64,000 bases of DNA. Origin: Nonomuraea ceibae. GTDB lineage: Bacteria; Actinomycetota; Actinomycetes; Streptosporangiales; Streptosporangiaceae. A model generated the notes under the pieces. It saw nothing but the letters and a program-made list of their open reading frames with translations, ran no database searches and was not told the origin of the DNA. The translations under genes and the position numbers were made by a program. Location: positions 1-64,000 of the forward strand of contig NZ_JAHKRO010000005.1 in the NCBI RefSeq assembly GCF_019396325.1. Reading direction: 5' to 3'. Position 1 is the stretch's first letter. The number at the start of each line of letters is the position of its first letter. This document shows, piece by piece, positions 43,980 to 53,900 of the stretch.

Positions 43980-44906
43980 GAATTGCCTTTCTTGGGGTTG
44001 TAAGGGTGGATTTTTCCAGATCAACAGCCCTTATTGCAGCTCGGATGGAGATTCGTTATCTGATCAAGCGTGACCCGTGTCCTATAAGGAGCATGTCAAA
44101 CATGCCGCCAATGATCATTTATTGGACCACGTCACCCCAGGTCGACTGCGGTTTCCGGCACCACCTGAAGGCCCGGGTCCAGAGGTGACGGGTGCCCCTG
44201 GGCATACTGATTGGTTACGACATGTTGCCGGTCCAGCGGTTGCCTGCTGTCGTCGTCGGACGGTGAACGAGCAACGCGGCTGACGTGCTGGCCACCGAGG
44301 CGGGCATCGGCTCGGTCTCGCCGCATTCCGTCGTGCTGCCGGTGCGAGGGTTGCCGCCGGCGGGTAGCCGAAGGAGAACATCGTCGCCCTGGCGTCGCGG
44401 TTCCGGGTGAAGCCCTGGCCGTCGACACCGACGTCGAGACGGTCGGCGTTCGCGCCGGTCCTTCTTTCAGTCGACCGTGATGCTTGGCTAAGGCATCCAT
44501 CGCTGTGAAGTCGCCGTGCATGTTGAACGGTTGGGCGGGGTAATTGCTTTTGGGTGCCTCCGTTGCGGGAATTGGTGTTTCCGGGGCGCGTAAGGCGAAA
44601 ATCCAGTAGATGCCCAAACTCTGCGGAGAGGACGCGGCCCACGCTGTTGGGCACCCCTTGCGGCCCTGGTCGGGCGCAGGCTTTGATGCGGCGCGTCGTG
44701 ATCGGTCGCAGCCTCGAGCCGGTCCGGGTTTCCAGAACTGGATCGTCAACTCGGTGAGTCGGCCAGGAGGCGGCGGTAAATGGGGTGGAGCGGTTACGGC
44801 TTGTTGAGGGCCAGCGAAATCGCCTCTGTTTGTGAAAGGTAGTGGTAACAGCACTTACCAAACGTCACTTCTTATCAACCGAACCTTGTTCTGGTTAGAT
44901 GATGGC
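43980..44906. other. Spacer upstream of copy 5 containing a decayed paralogue
   Basis: The region holds the copy 5 promoter area (AT-rich, about 43980-44100, with a GCATGT-CAA-ACATGC palindrome at 44091-44105), a pseudogene remnant, and the leaderless promoter of the thiolase gene. That promoter is TTATCA 44872-44877, 17 bases, TTAGAT 44895-44900. Confidence 0.5.
44200..44680 (-). pseudogene. Decayed sixth copy of the trypsin-like array
   Basis: Collinear remnants in shifting minus-strand frames match copy 5. AWAASSPQSLGIYWIF (about 44590-44650) aligns to TAAHCAYDPRQGKAADYWIF. MHGDF (44506-44520) aligns to IHEDW. RLDVGVDGQGF...FSFGYP (44359-44450) aligns to GRLQENVGGQGL...DAFGYP. A DSRQPL remnant (about 44240) falls near the GASGGPW position. 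Spacing fits copy 5 apart from two small deletions. Frameshifts and loss of motifs show it is not functional. Confidence 0.65.
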
Positions 44907-46346
44907 ATGGATTCACGCACCCCCTGCCTCGTGGGCGTCGCGCAGTGCACTGTTCGTGAGCAGCCCGGTCCCGAACCGCTCGACCTCTGGGAGCAAACGG
45001 CCCGCGCCGCCGCCCGGGAGGCGCGGTTGCCTGTCGGGCGGCTCGATTCGATCCAGATCGTCTACACCGACTCCTGGCAGTACGACTCGCCCACCGGCAG
45101 GCTTGCCGAGCGTCTTGGCGCCACGCCGCGGCACCAGGTGTACTCCAAGGTGAGCGGCACGGCGCCGCAGCTGCTCATCGGGGCCGCCGCGAACGAGATC
45201 GCGCAGGGGCGACTCGACTCGGCGCTCGTCGTGGGGGCCGAGGCGCTGGCCACGCGCCGGGCGTACCGGCTGGCTGGGGAGCGGGTGCCGTGGAGTCATG
45301 CCGCCGATCCCAAGCCGCCCTACGGCTGGGAACGGCCGCCGCATCCCGCTGAGCTCGCGCATGAGCTGTTCCTGCCGGTGCACACGTACGCGATCATGGA
45401 GACGGCTCGGCGGGCGGCGCGCGGTCAGTCCGTCGAGGAGGAGATGCGCGAGCGGGGCCGGATGATGGCGCCGATGACCGAGGTGGCCGCCGCGAACCCG
45501 TACGCGTGGCGGCAGAACGTGCGCGGCCCGGAGGAGCTGGTGACGGGCAATCGGTTCGTCGGGTGGCCGTACACCAGGAACACCGTGGCGGTGCTGGAGG
45601 TCGATCAGGCGGCGGCCGTCGTTCTCGTCAGCACGGCGCTGGCCGATCGGCTCGGGGTGCCAGCCGATCGGCGGGTGTATCTGCGGGGCTGGGCGTACGC
45701 GGAGGACACCTGGGAGGTCGCGGCGCGGCCGGCGCTGGGGTCGTCGGAGGCGATCGGGCGGGCGGCCGGCGTCGCGTTCGAGCGGGCCGGGCTGGGGTTG
45801 GACGACATGCACGCGCTCGACGTGTACAGCTGTTTCGCCGTCGCGCTGCGGCAGGCGTGTGATGCGATCGGACTGGATCCGATGGACGCGCGCGGGCTCA
45901 CCGTCACCGGCGGGCTGCCGTACGCGGGCGGGCCGGCCAGCGGTTACGTGCTGCACTCGACCGCCACCATGGCCGGGCTGCTGCGTGCCTGGCCGGGACA
46001 CGGGCTCGTCACCGGGGTCGGCATGCACCTGACGAAGCACGCGTACGCGGTGTGGTCCACCGAGCCGGGGGGCGTGCTGGGGGACGGGGCGCCGGTGTTC
46101 ACGGCGGAGCCGGTGCCGGTGGTCGACACGTACGAGGGGGCTGCGGTGGTGGCCGGGTACACGGTCGCGCACGGGCGGGACGGGGGTGTCGAGCGGGGGT
46201 ACGCGGTGGTCGAGCTGCCGGGCGGCGGGCGGGCGTACGCGCATGTGTTGGAGGAGGAGCTGATGGCGGACGCCGAGTCGCGGGAGCTCGTGGGGCAGGC
46301 CGTCCGGGTGACGACGGACGGGAAGGTGAACGTCGCTCGGTGGTGA
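44907..46346 (+). CDS. Thiolase-family acetyl-CoA acetyltransferase-like protein
   Basis: This 479-residue protein has a thiolase/SCP-x-like fold: CLVGVAQCT at the N-terminus, SGTAPQLLIGAAANEIAQGRLDSALVVGAEAL, then DVYSCFAVALRQACDAIGLDP with a probable active-site Cys and a GGLPYAGGPASGYVLHSTATM segment. It belongs to the atypical actinobacterial branch and the reaction is uncertain. ATG 44907 is chosen because TTAGAT ends six bases upstream with TTATCA 17 bases before it. Confidence 0.8.
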   Translation: MDSRTPCLVGVAQCTVREQPGPEPLDLWEQTARAAAREARLPVGRLDSIQIVYTDSWQYDSPTGRLAERLGATPRHQVYSKVSGTAPQLLIGAAANEIAQGRLDSALVVGAEALATRRAYRLAGERVPWSHAADPKPPYGWERPPHPAELAHELFLPVHTYAIMETARRAARGQSVEEEMRERGRMMAPMTEVAAANPYAWRQNVRGPEELVTGNRFVGWPYTRNTVAVLEVDQAAAVVLVSTALADRLGVPADRRVYLRGWAYAEDTWEVAARPALGSSEAIGRAAGVAFERAGLGLDDMHALDVYSCFAVALRQACDAIGLDPMDARGLTVTGGLPYAGGPASGYVLHSTATMAGLLRAWPGHGLVTGVGMHLTKHAYAVWSTEPGGVLGDGAPVFTAEPVPVVDTYEGAAVVAGYTVAHGRDGGVERGYAVVELPGGGRAYAHVLEEELMADAESRELVGQAVRVTTDGKVNVARW

Positions 46347-46430
46347 TTCCGTAAAGGCGATGCAAAAAACGTGAGCGTGTGGCTACTCTGTGCTGTTGAC
46401 ATTTTTATGTCACCGGCGGACGCTGGAGTC

Positions 46431-46697
46431 ATGCGGAGGACCACGGTGCGCATCGACGAAACGCTCCTCAACGAGGCGAAGGCGTACGCAGCCCGCAACG
46501 GGCGCAGTCTCAACTCGGTGATGGAGGATGCCTTGCGACAACTGCTCAACCGCCCCGAAACGACGGAGCGGCCCCCGATCGACCTCCCCCTGTCCGGCGA
46601 GGCCGCAGGGCCGATGCTGACCTGGACGGAGATCAGGGAGCTGATCGACCTGGAGGACATCGAGAAGGTCCTCGGAGGCCGGCATGCGGATGCTTGA
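46431..46697 (+). CDS. vapB: Ribbon-helix-helix antitoxin (VapB-like)
   Basis: This 88-residue protein has an N-terminal RHH domain (RRTTVRIDETLLNEAKAYAARNGRSLNSVMEDALRQLLN), followed by an acidic, Pro-rich C-terminal tail likely to wrap the toxin. TTGACA (46396-46401) and GACGCT (46419-46424) with 17-bp spacing lie directly before ATG 46431; ATG 46407 is an alternative. It overlaps the toxin gene by 14 bases. Confidence 0.87.
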   Translation: MRRTTVRIDETLLNEAKAYAARNGRSLNSVMEDALRQLLNRPETTERPPIDLPLSGEAAGPMLTWTEIRELIDLEDIEKVLGGRHADA

Positions 46698-47109
46698 CGT
46701 CAACCTGCTGGTCAACGCCCAGCGGCGTGACATGGAGCATCACGAGCCATGTCTCGCCGCGCTCCAGGAGCTGCTGCACGGAGACGAGGCCTACGCCGTG
46801 AGCGACTTCGTCATCAACGGCTTCCTGCGCGTCGTCACCAACGCGCGGATACCGGGAGCCACGAGCTTCGCGACCGCCTGTCGCTTCGCGGAGAGCGTCC
46901 GCAACCAGCCGCACGCGGTGGTCGTGCACGCGGGGCCACGGCACTGGGAGATCTTCACCCGCCTGTGCCGGGAGGCCGGGGCGGCGGGGAAGCTGGTGCC
47001 TGACGCCTACCTGGCCGCGCTGGCCATTGAGCACGGTTGTGAATTCGTGACCTGTGACAAGGATTTCGCCACGTTCGAGGGGTTGCGCTGGCGGTCGCCG
47101 CTCAACTGA
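46684..47109 (+). CDS. vapC: PIN-domain RNase toxin (VapC-like)
   Basis: This 141-residue protein has a PIN domain with the first acidic residue in MLDVNLLVNA, the SDFVINGFLRVVTNARI segment, then GKLVPDAYLAALAIEHGCEFVTCDKDFATF carrying the later acidic residues. VapC toxins cut specific tRNA or rRNA. It is translationally coupled to the overlapping RHH antitoxin. ATG 46690 could also be the start. Confidence 0.9.
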   Translation: MRMLDVNLLVNAQRRDMEHHEPCLAALQELLHGDEAYAVSDFVINGFLRVVTNARIPGATSFATACRFAESVRNQPHAVVVHAGPRHWEIFTRLCREAGAAGKLVPDAYLAALAIEHGCEFVTCDKDFATFEGLRWRSPLN

Positions 47110-47152
47110 ACTGGAGGACAAGAAAAGACGCCCACCCCCGGCGAGGTCCGTC

Positions 47153-48016
47153 GTGGCCGATCAGTTCGATGTCATCGAGGCGGGCGAGCGCGGCCGCCGC
47201 CGCTGGGTCGGGTTCGTGGTGGTGCTGGCGCTGCTGGTGGTGCCGGTGGTCAGCCTGCTGGCCAGCCGTGACCCGATGCCGGAGCCGGTCCGCGAGACGG
47301 CGCCGATCCGGTCGCTGAAGCGGGTGGAGAGCGCGCCGAACGTGCTGCACCCGCAGGCGCGGGAGCGGGACGGGCGCGAGACGATCGAGGTGGTGTTCCC
47401 GCACGGGGTGCGGGCCGAGGTGCGCTATCCGGCCCGGCTGGGGCTCGACCGGCTGGGGGTGCGGCCGTTCCAGGGCGTGTGGGTCGACGGCGACTACCGG
47501 GAGCTCGTCGCTCCCTACAACGGCGAGGCCGAGGTGACCAGGGGCGGGGAGCCGATCCGGTCGTTCGCCCCGCATGTGACGCTCTGGCCGCGCCAGGCGG
47601 GCAGCGGCGCGTACGGGCAGGTGCTGCTGTTCAGGTTCGGGCGGTGGCGGATGGCGATGTACGACAGGCCGGGCGGGCTCGACTACGCGCAGCGGGTGGC
47701 GGTGGCCGGGGACGTGCGCGGGGAGGTGACCGGCGGCTATCTGACGCTGTCGGGCACGGACCGGGTGCGGATGGCGGAGCCGGGGGAGCGGGTGCGGGGT
47801 GAGCCGGTGGGGCCGCAGCTGTGGTTCGGCGGTGGGATCAGCGACATGGTGGTGCTGATTCCCTCGTGCGCGGAGGTGGACCGGTTGCCCCGCGGGGTGC
47901 GGGGGCGTGGCCGTCCGGTCAGCAGCGTGTGCCGGGGCGGGGTGCGGATCGCGGCGGCGGGCGACCCGGGGTTCGTGAAGGCGGCGCTCGACGGGATCAG
48001 GATCACTCTGAAGTAG
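47153..48016 (+). CDS. Membrane-anchored protein of unknown function
   Basis: This 287-residue protein has a basic N-terminus (RGRRRWVG), one transmembrane helix (FVVVLALLVVPVVSLLAS) and an extracytoplasmic beta-rich domain with two cysteines near the end (PSCAEV and SVCRGG). I recognise no family. GTG 47153 follows GAGG. It lies between the toxin gene and a reductase gene whose promoter overlaps its stop codon. Confidence 0.7.
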   Translation: MADQFDVIEAGERGRRRWVGFVVVLALLVVPVVSLLASRDPMPEPVRETAPIRSLKRVESAPNVLHPQARERDGRETIEVVFPHGVRAEVRYPARLGLDRLGVRPFQGVWVDGDYRELVAPYNGEAEVTRGGEPIRSFAPHVTLWPRQAGSGAYGQVLLFRFGRWRMAMYDRPGGLDYAQRVAVAGDVRGEVTGGYLTLSGTDRVRMAEPGERVRGEPVGPQLWFGGGISDMVVLIPSCAEVDRLPRGVRGRGRPVSSVCRGGVRIAAAGDPGFVKAALDGIRITLK

Positions 48017-48025
48017 GGTGCGGCC

Positions 48026-48982
48026 ATGTTCGCCGTTACCGCCACACAGACCGACCCCGACAATCCTCTCGCCGGGCTGACGCTCGGCGACCACCCGGAG
48101 CCGAAGGCGCCCGACGGGTGGACGACCGTCTCGGTGCGGGCGGCCGCGCTCAACCATCACGACCTGTGGACGCTCAAGGGCGTCGGCATCCGGCAGGACC
48201 GGCTGCCGATCGTGCTCGGCTGCGACGCGGCCGGCGTCGACGAGGACGGCAACGAGGTGATCGTGCACGCCGTGATCGGCTCCGGCGCGGACGAGACGCT
48301 GGACCCGAAGCGGTCGCTGCTGTCAGAGACCTACGACGGCACGTTCGCCGAGCGGGTGGCCGTGCCGCGCCGCAACCTCGTGCCCAAGCCCGCCGCGCTC
48401 AGCTTCGAGGAGGCCGCGTGCCTGCCGACGGCCTGGCTGACCGCTTACCGGATGCTGTTCGACAAGGCCGGGCTGGAGCCGGGCGCGACCGTGCTCGTGC
48501 AGGGCGCGGGCGGCGGCGTGGCGACCGCGCTGATCGCGCTCGGCCGGGCGGGCGGCTATCGCGTCTGGGCTACGAGCCGGTCCGGGGACAAGCGGGAGCG
48601 GGCTCGGGAGCTCGGCGCCGACCAGGTCTTCGAGCCGGGCGCCCGGCTGCCCGAGCGGGTCGACGCGGTGATGGAGACCGTCGGCCAGGCCACCTGGGAC
48701 CACTCGCTCAAGTCGCTCAGGCCGGGCGGCCGGATCGTGGTCTCCGGCGCGACCAGCGGGGCCGTGCCGCCCGCCGACCTGAACCGGGTCTTCTTCCTGC
48801 AGCTCTCGGTGGTCGGCTCCACGATGGGCACCCGCGACCAGCTCCAGCGGCTGGCCGTCTTCCTGGAGCAGACCGGCGTCCGGCCGGTGATCGACCGGAC
48901 GCTGCCCATGACGCGGGCCCGCGAGGGGTTCGCCGCCATGGACGAGGGCGACGTGTTCGGCAAGATCGTCTTTACTGGCTGA
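48026..48982 (+). CDS. Zinc-type alcohol dehydrogenase-like (MDR) oxidoreductase
   Basis: This 318-residue MDR protein has AAALNHHDLWTLKG, VLGCDAAGV, LPTAWLTAYRML and the NAD(P)-binding VLVQGAGGGVATALIALGRAGG. The usual catalytic zinc ligands are only partly present, so it could be a quinone-reductase-like enzyme. TAGGGT (48014-48019) overlaps the upstream stop codon and ends six bases before ATG 48026. Confidence 0.85.
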   Translation: MFAVTATQTDPDNPLAGLTLGDHPEPKAPDGWTTVSVRAAALNHHDLWTLKGVGIRQDRLPIVLGCDAAGVDEDGNEVIVHAVIGSGADETLDPKRSLLSETYDGTFAERVAVPRRNLVPKPAALSFEEAACLPTAWLTAYRMLFDKAGLEPGATVLVQGAGGGVATALIALGRAGGYRVWATSRSGDKRERARELGADQVFEPGARLPERVDAVMETVGQATWDHSLKSLRPGGRIVVSGATSGAVPPADLNRVFFLQLSVVGSTMGTRDQLQRLAVFLEQTGVRPVIDRTLPMTRAREGFAAMDEGDVFGKIVFTG

Positions 48983-49017
48983 CAGGCGCTGCAGCGGTGG
49001 GCGCAGGCCGTACCTGA

Positions 49018-49746
49018 TCATGACCGGAGGGTGTCGCGGACGCGGGTGGCGGCCTCGTCGAGCGCCGTGCGCAGCTCGTCGATCTTCTCGCGCGTGAGGC
49101 TGGCCTGCGAGGCCTCCTCACGCACGCCGCCGACGAAGTCGGCGAGCAGCTCGCCGAGCTCGTTGTCGAGCTTGGCCCGCGACGGGGGCGCGCCGCCGAG
49201 CGTGCTCCACACCTCGCTCCAGATGCGCCGCCACTCGCCGGTGAGGCGGCCGCTCTCGTCCTGCCAGTGCTGGGCGTGCTCGCGCCACTGGCGGGCCTGC
49301 TCCTCCCGCAGGCGCCTGAACTCGGCCTGCTGGCGGCGGACGTCGACCCGCGCGTCGACCCGGACGTCCTTGGCCATCCTGGTCAGCTCCTCGCGGAGCG
49401 ACCTGACGGTGTCGCGTACGTCCTCCTTGACCTCGCGGGCGATGTCGCGCACCGAGGCGGCGATCTCCTCCTCCAGGTCGTCGAGCTCGTCGAGGCGGTC
49501 GTTGAGCTCCTCGCGGCCCTTGTCGGTGATGGAGAAGACCTTCTTGCCGTCGACCACCTCGTGGGTGACCAGGCCCTCCTCCTCCAGCCGGGCCAGGCGG
49601 GGGTAGATGGTGCCGGGGGAGGGCGAGTAGACGCCGAGGAAGCGGTCCTGCAGCAGCCGGATCACCTCGTAGCCGTGGCGCGGGCTCTCCTCCAGCAGCT
49701 TGAGCAGGTAGAGCCGGAGCCGGCCATGACCGAAGACGGGACTCAT
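49018..49746 (-). CDS. PadR-family transcriptional regulator
   Basis: This 242-residue regulator has an N-terminal PadR winged helix (LRLYLLKLLEESPRHGYEVIRLLQDRFLGVYSPSPGTIYPRLARLEEEGLVTHE). A long charged coiled-coil-like C-terminal half (about residues 80-240) is unusual in length for PadR. ATG 49746 overlaps the stop of the DUF4097 gene (ATGA) and has GGAG upstream. The pair forms an operon. Confidence 0.9.
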   Translation of the reverse strand: MSPVFGHGRLRLYLLKLLEESPRHGYEVIRLLQDRFLGVYSPSPGTIYPRLARLEEEGLVTHEVVDGKKVFSITDKGREELNDRLDELDDLEEEIAASVRDIAREVKEDVRDTVRSLREELTRMAKDVRVDARVDVRRQQAEFRRLREEQARQWREHAQHWQDESGRLTGEWRRIWSEVWSTLGGAPPSRAKLDNELGELLADFVGGVREEASQASLTREKIDELRTALDEAATRVRDTLRS

Positions 49747-50546
49747 CGCTTCTCCCCCTTGAGCAACGTGACCTCGCCGGACACGGTCGTCGCGCTCAGG
49801 GACGCCATGCCGCCGCCCAGCCGCCCGGACATCGTCTTCATGCCGGGCCCGTTCGTGCCGGCCAGCTCGTCGAACGCGCTGACCAGCCGTCCGGAGGTGG
49901 ACCTCATGCTGACGTCGGCCTGCGCTGTCTCGGGCAGCCTGACCAGGATGGCGCCCGAGACGGTGCTGAGCGTGACGTGCCCGGTCGGGCGCAGCCGCAG
50001 GTCGGCGGTGATGCGGCCGGAGACGGTGTTGGCGCGCAGCCTGCGCGGCGTGCCGCCGGCCACGGTCAGCTCGCCGGAGACGCTCTTGAACGACAGGTCG
50101 CCCTCCATCGCCCGGCTCTCCACGTCGCCGGAGGCGGTCGTGGCGCTCACCTCGCCGCTCACGCCGTCGAGCACGATCGCCCCGGACACGCTCTTGACCA
50201 GCGTCGTCCGCTCGAACCCGGCCACCACGGCGGACGCCGTGACCACCCCGGCGCTGACGCGGCAGTGGCGCGGCACGGCGAGCGTCGCGACCGTGCGGCG
50301 GCGGTCGCGACGCAGCCAGCCGAGCAGCCCGTCCCACGTCAGGTCCTTGTAGGCGACGCTCAGCTCGCGGGTGTCCTCGTCGTACGTGACGATCAGCGGG
50401 GAGGCCGAGTCGAACTCCGCCACCTCCAGGGTCGGCGGCCCGTCGCTCGCCAGCACGGCCAGCCTGCCCGCCACGATGCGCACGTCGAGCGAGTCCACCG
50501 CCCCGAACGTGAGCTGTTCGGGGCCCTCAATCGTCCACTGCTGCAT
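49743..50546 (-). CDS. DUF4097-family beta-repeat protein
   Basis: This 267-residue protein has no signal or membrane segment. It contains repeated V-S-G strands (KSVSGAIV, GVSGEVSATTASGDV, KSVSGELTV, NTVSGRI, STVSGAI, TTVSGEVTL) typical of DUF4097. It is cotranscribed with a PadR regulator, a frequent pairing, so it may be its effector or sensor. ATG 50546 is chosen by similarity of the MQQWTIEGPE start to relatives. Confidence 0.82.
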   Translation of the reverse strand: MQQWTIEGPEQLTFGAVDSLDVRIVAGRLAVLASDGPPTLEVAEFDSASPLIVTYDEDTRELSVAYKDLTWDGLLGWLRRDRRRTVATLAVPRHCRVSAGVVTASAVVAGFERTTLVKSVSGAIVLDGVSGEVSATTASGDVESRAMEGDLSFKSVSGELTVAGGTPRRLRANTVSGRITADLRLRPTGHVTLSTVSGAILVRLPETAQADVSMRSTSGRLVSAFDELAGTNGPGMKTMSGRLGGGMASLSATTVSGEVTLLKGEKR

Positions 50547-50587
50547 GATCCCGCCTCTCTGGCGACACACTCCTACCGACAGACACG

Positions 50588-50624
50588 ATATGTCGCGTCT
50601 GTCGAAAACTCAAGATGTATCGCG
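50588..50624. promoter_or_regulatory. Direct repeats upstream of the DUF4097-PadR operon
   Basis: ATGTCGCG (50590-50597) and ATGTATCGCG (50615-50624) repeat within an AT-richer stretch 44-78 bases before the operon start. They are a possible PadR autoregulatory operator. Confidence 0.4.
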
Positions 50625-50637
50625 TTGTGGAGCAGGG

Positions 50638-50811
50638 TCAGTCCTCGTCGTCCAGCCGGGCGAGCCACGTCGCCAGCCGCTCGACCGGGGTCTCGAACTC
50701 CGGGTTGAGGTCGACGAACTCGCGCAGCCGCTCGCCCAGCCACAGCAGGCTGACCTCTTCCTCACCCCGCCGCTCGACCAGCTCCTCGATCCCCCGATCA
50801 GTGAAATACAT
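50638..50811 (-). CDS. Small acidic DUF6104-type protein (57 aa)
   Basis: ATG 50811 opens a 57-codon frame beginning MYFTDRGIEELVERRG and ending LATWLARLDDED, with FVDLNPEFETPVERLA in the middle. This pattern is a conserved small actinobacterial protein (DUF6104) of unknown function. It is highly charged and has no membrane segment. GGAG lies six bases before the ATG. It sits between kgd and the DUF4097 operon. Confidence 0.85.
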   Translation of the reverse strand: MYFTDRGIEELVERRGEEEVSLLWLGERLREFVDLNPEFETPVERLATWLARLDDED

Positions 50812-50904
50812 GGTGCTCCCGTTCAGTCAACTCGTCAGCCGCGAAGCGAGATCCGCGGCCGGAATCCGGGCGTCCGCACGCCCGCGCTCCGACCCTATCG
50901 AGCA

Positions 50905-50932
50905 GTGAGCCCCCGCCGGGGCGGGGGCTCAC
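50905..50932 (-). terminator. GC-rich hairpin downstream of kgd
   Basis: A 13-bp perfect inverted repeat (GTGAGCCCCCGCC with its complement) lies 19 bases beyond the kgd stop. It has no U-run. Confidence 0.65.
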
Positions 50933-50950
50933 TCAGGCGGTCGGCGACGG

Positions 50951-53900
50951 TCAGCCGAAGACCTGCTTCACGATCTCCTCGAGCTCGGCGTCGTGGGCGG
51001 CGTGCGAGCCGACCGCGGGCGAGCTGTTGGGGGTACGCGAGACGCGCCGCAGCGGGCGGCCGCCCAGCAGCTGCGGGTCCTCGGCCAGCTTGAGCGACAG
51101 GTAGGGCCAGGCGCCCATGTTGACCGGCTCGTCCTGCGCCCACACCAGCTCGGCCTGGGCCCCGTAGCGGGCCAGCTCGGCGTCGAGCTCCTCGGCCGGA
51201 TAGGGGTAGAGCCGCTCGATCCGGACCAGCGCGACGTCGTCACGGCCGGCGCTCTCCCGGGCCGCGAGCAGGTCGTAGTAGATCTTGCCGAACGACATCA
51301 CGACCTTCGTCACCTTGGCCGGGTCGACCGTGGTGTCGCCGATCACCGGCTGGAAGGTGCCGGAGGTGAAGTCCGACGCCTTGGACGTGGCCCGCTTGTG
51401 CCGCAGCAGCACCTTGGGCGTGAAGACGACCAGCGGCTTGTGCCGCCCCGACTCGACCTGCCAGCGCAGCAGGTGGAAGTAGTTGGCCGGGGTGGTGGGC
51501 TGCGCGACCGTCATGTTGTCGAGCGCGCAGACCTGGAGGAACCGCTCGATGCGGGCGGAGGAGTGGTCGGGGCCCTGGCCCTCGTAGCCGTGCGGCAGCA
51601 GCAGCACGACACCGGAGCGCTGGCCCCACTTCTGCTCGCCCGACGAGATGAACTCGTCGATGATCGTCTGGGCGCCGTTGACGAAGTCGCCGAACTGCGC
51701 CTCCCACGCCACGAGGGCGTCGGGACGCACGACGCTGTAGCCGTACTCGAAGCCCAGCGCCGCGAACTCGCTGAGCAGCGAGTCGTAGATGTAGAACTTC
51801 GTGGTGCCCTCGTTGAACGACTTGAGCGGGGTGTGCTCCGCGCCGGTCACCCGGTCGACCAGCACCGCGTGGCGCTGGGTGAAGGTGCCGCGGCGGGAGT
51901 CCTGGCCCACCAGGCGGACCGGGTGCCCGTCGATGAGCAGCGACCCGAAGGCCAGCGTCTCGCCCATGCTCCAGTCGATCGCGTCCTGCTCGACCATCTG
52001 GCCGCGGCGCTGGAGCACCGGAGCCAGGCGCGGGTGGACGGTGAAGCCCTCCGGCAGGTTGAGCTGGGTGTCGACGATGCGCTTGAGCGTCTCGTCGCTG
52101 ATCGCGGTCGGCGTGTCGGCGTGCGACCACTTGACGACCTCGGTCGGCGGCACCCGCATCGCGCCCGCCTCCAGCGGCTTCTTGGCCGCCTCGCGGGTCT
52201 CGGTGAACGCCTGCTCCAGCTTGGCCTGGTAGTCGCGCAGCGCCGACTCGGCCTCCTCGACCGTGATGTCGCCCCGGCCGATCAGCGCCTCGGTGTAGAG
52301 CTTGCGCGTGGAGCGCTTGGCGTCGATCAGGTCGTACATCAGCGGCTGGGTGAAGGCCGGGTTGTCGCCCTCGTTGTGGCCGCGGCGGCGGTAGCAGATG
52401 AGGTCGATCACGACGTCCTTGCGGAACGCCTGGCGGTATTCGTAGGCGAGCTCGCCCACGCGCACCACGGCCTCGGGGTCGTCGCCGTTGACGTGGAAGA
52501 TCGGCGCCTGGATCATCCGGGCCACGTCCGTCGCGTAGACGGAGGACCGGGAGGAGGCCGGCGAGGTGGTGAAGCCCACCTGGTTGTTGACCACCACGTG
52601 CACGGTGCCGCCGGTGCGGTAGCCGCGCAGCTGCGACAGGTTGAGCGTCTCGGCCACGACGCCCTGGCCGGCGAAGGCCGCGTCGCCGTGGACGAGCACG
52701 GGCAGGACGGTGAAGCCCTCCTCGCCGCGCTCCAGCAGGTCCTGCTTGGCGCGGACGACGCCCTCCAGGACCGGGTCCACCGCCTCCAGGTGCGACGGGT
52801 TGGCGACCACCGAGGCGGTGATCGTCTTGCCGCTGGGCGCGGTGAACGTGCCGGTCGCGCCGAGGTGGTACTTCACGTCGCCGGAGCCGTGCGCGGTGCG
52901 CGGGTCGATGTTGCCCTCGAACTCGCCGAAGATCTGCGCGTAGGACTTGCCCACGATGTTGGCGAGCACGTTGAGGCGGCCGCGGTGGGCCATGCCGATG
53001 ACGACCTCGTCGAGGCCCTCGTCGGCGGCGTCGCTGATGACGGAGTCGAGCAGCGGTATGAGCGACTCGCCGCCCTCCAGCGAGAACCGCTTCTGGCCGA
53101 CGAACTTGGTCTGCAGGAACGTCTCGAACGCCTCGGCGGTGTTGAGCCTGCTCAGGATGTTGAGCTGCTCGTCACGCTCGGGGGAGGCGTAGGGCTTCTC
53201 CACCCGCGCCTGGATCCAGGCCCGCTCCTCGGGGTTCTGGATGTGCATGTACTCGATGCCGACGGTGCGGCAGTAGGAGTCGCGCAGCACGCCCAGGATC
53301 TCGCGCAGCTTCATCAGCGGCCGGCCGCCGAAGCCGCCGGTGGCGAACTCGCGCTCCAGGTCCCACAGCGTGAGGCCGTGCGACTGGATGTCGAGGTCGG
53401 GGTGCTTGCGCTGCTTGTACTCCAGCGGGTCGGTCTCGGCCATGAGGTGGCCGCGCACCCGGTAGGCGTGGATGAGCTCTATCACCCTCGCCGACTTGGC
53501 CACGTCCTCGTCGTGGGAGGCCGAGATGTCGCGCACCCAGCGGACCGGCTCGTACGGGATCCGGAGGTCTTCGAAGATCTCGTCGTAGAAGCCGTCCTCG
53601 CCCAGCAGCAGCCGGTGGATCGTGCGCAGGAAGTCGCCCGACTGGGCGCCCTGGATGATCCGGTGGTCGTAGGTGCTGGTGAGCGTCATGACCTTGGAGA
53701 CGGCCAGGCGCGAGAGCGTGTCGGGGGACGCGCCCTGGTATTCGGCCGGGTATTCCATCGCGCCGACGCCGATGATCGTGCCCTGTCCGGGCATCAGGCG
53801 CGGGACGGAGTGGACCGTGCCGATCGTGCCGGGGTTGGTCAGCGAGATCGTGGTGCCGGTGAAGTCGTCGACGCCGAGCTTGCCGGCGCGGGCCTTGCGG

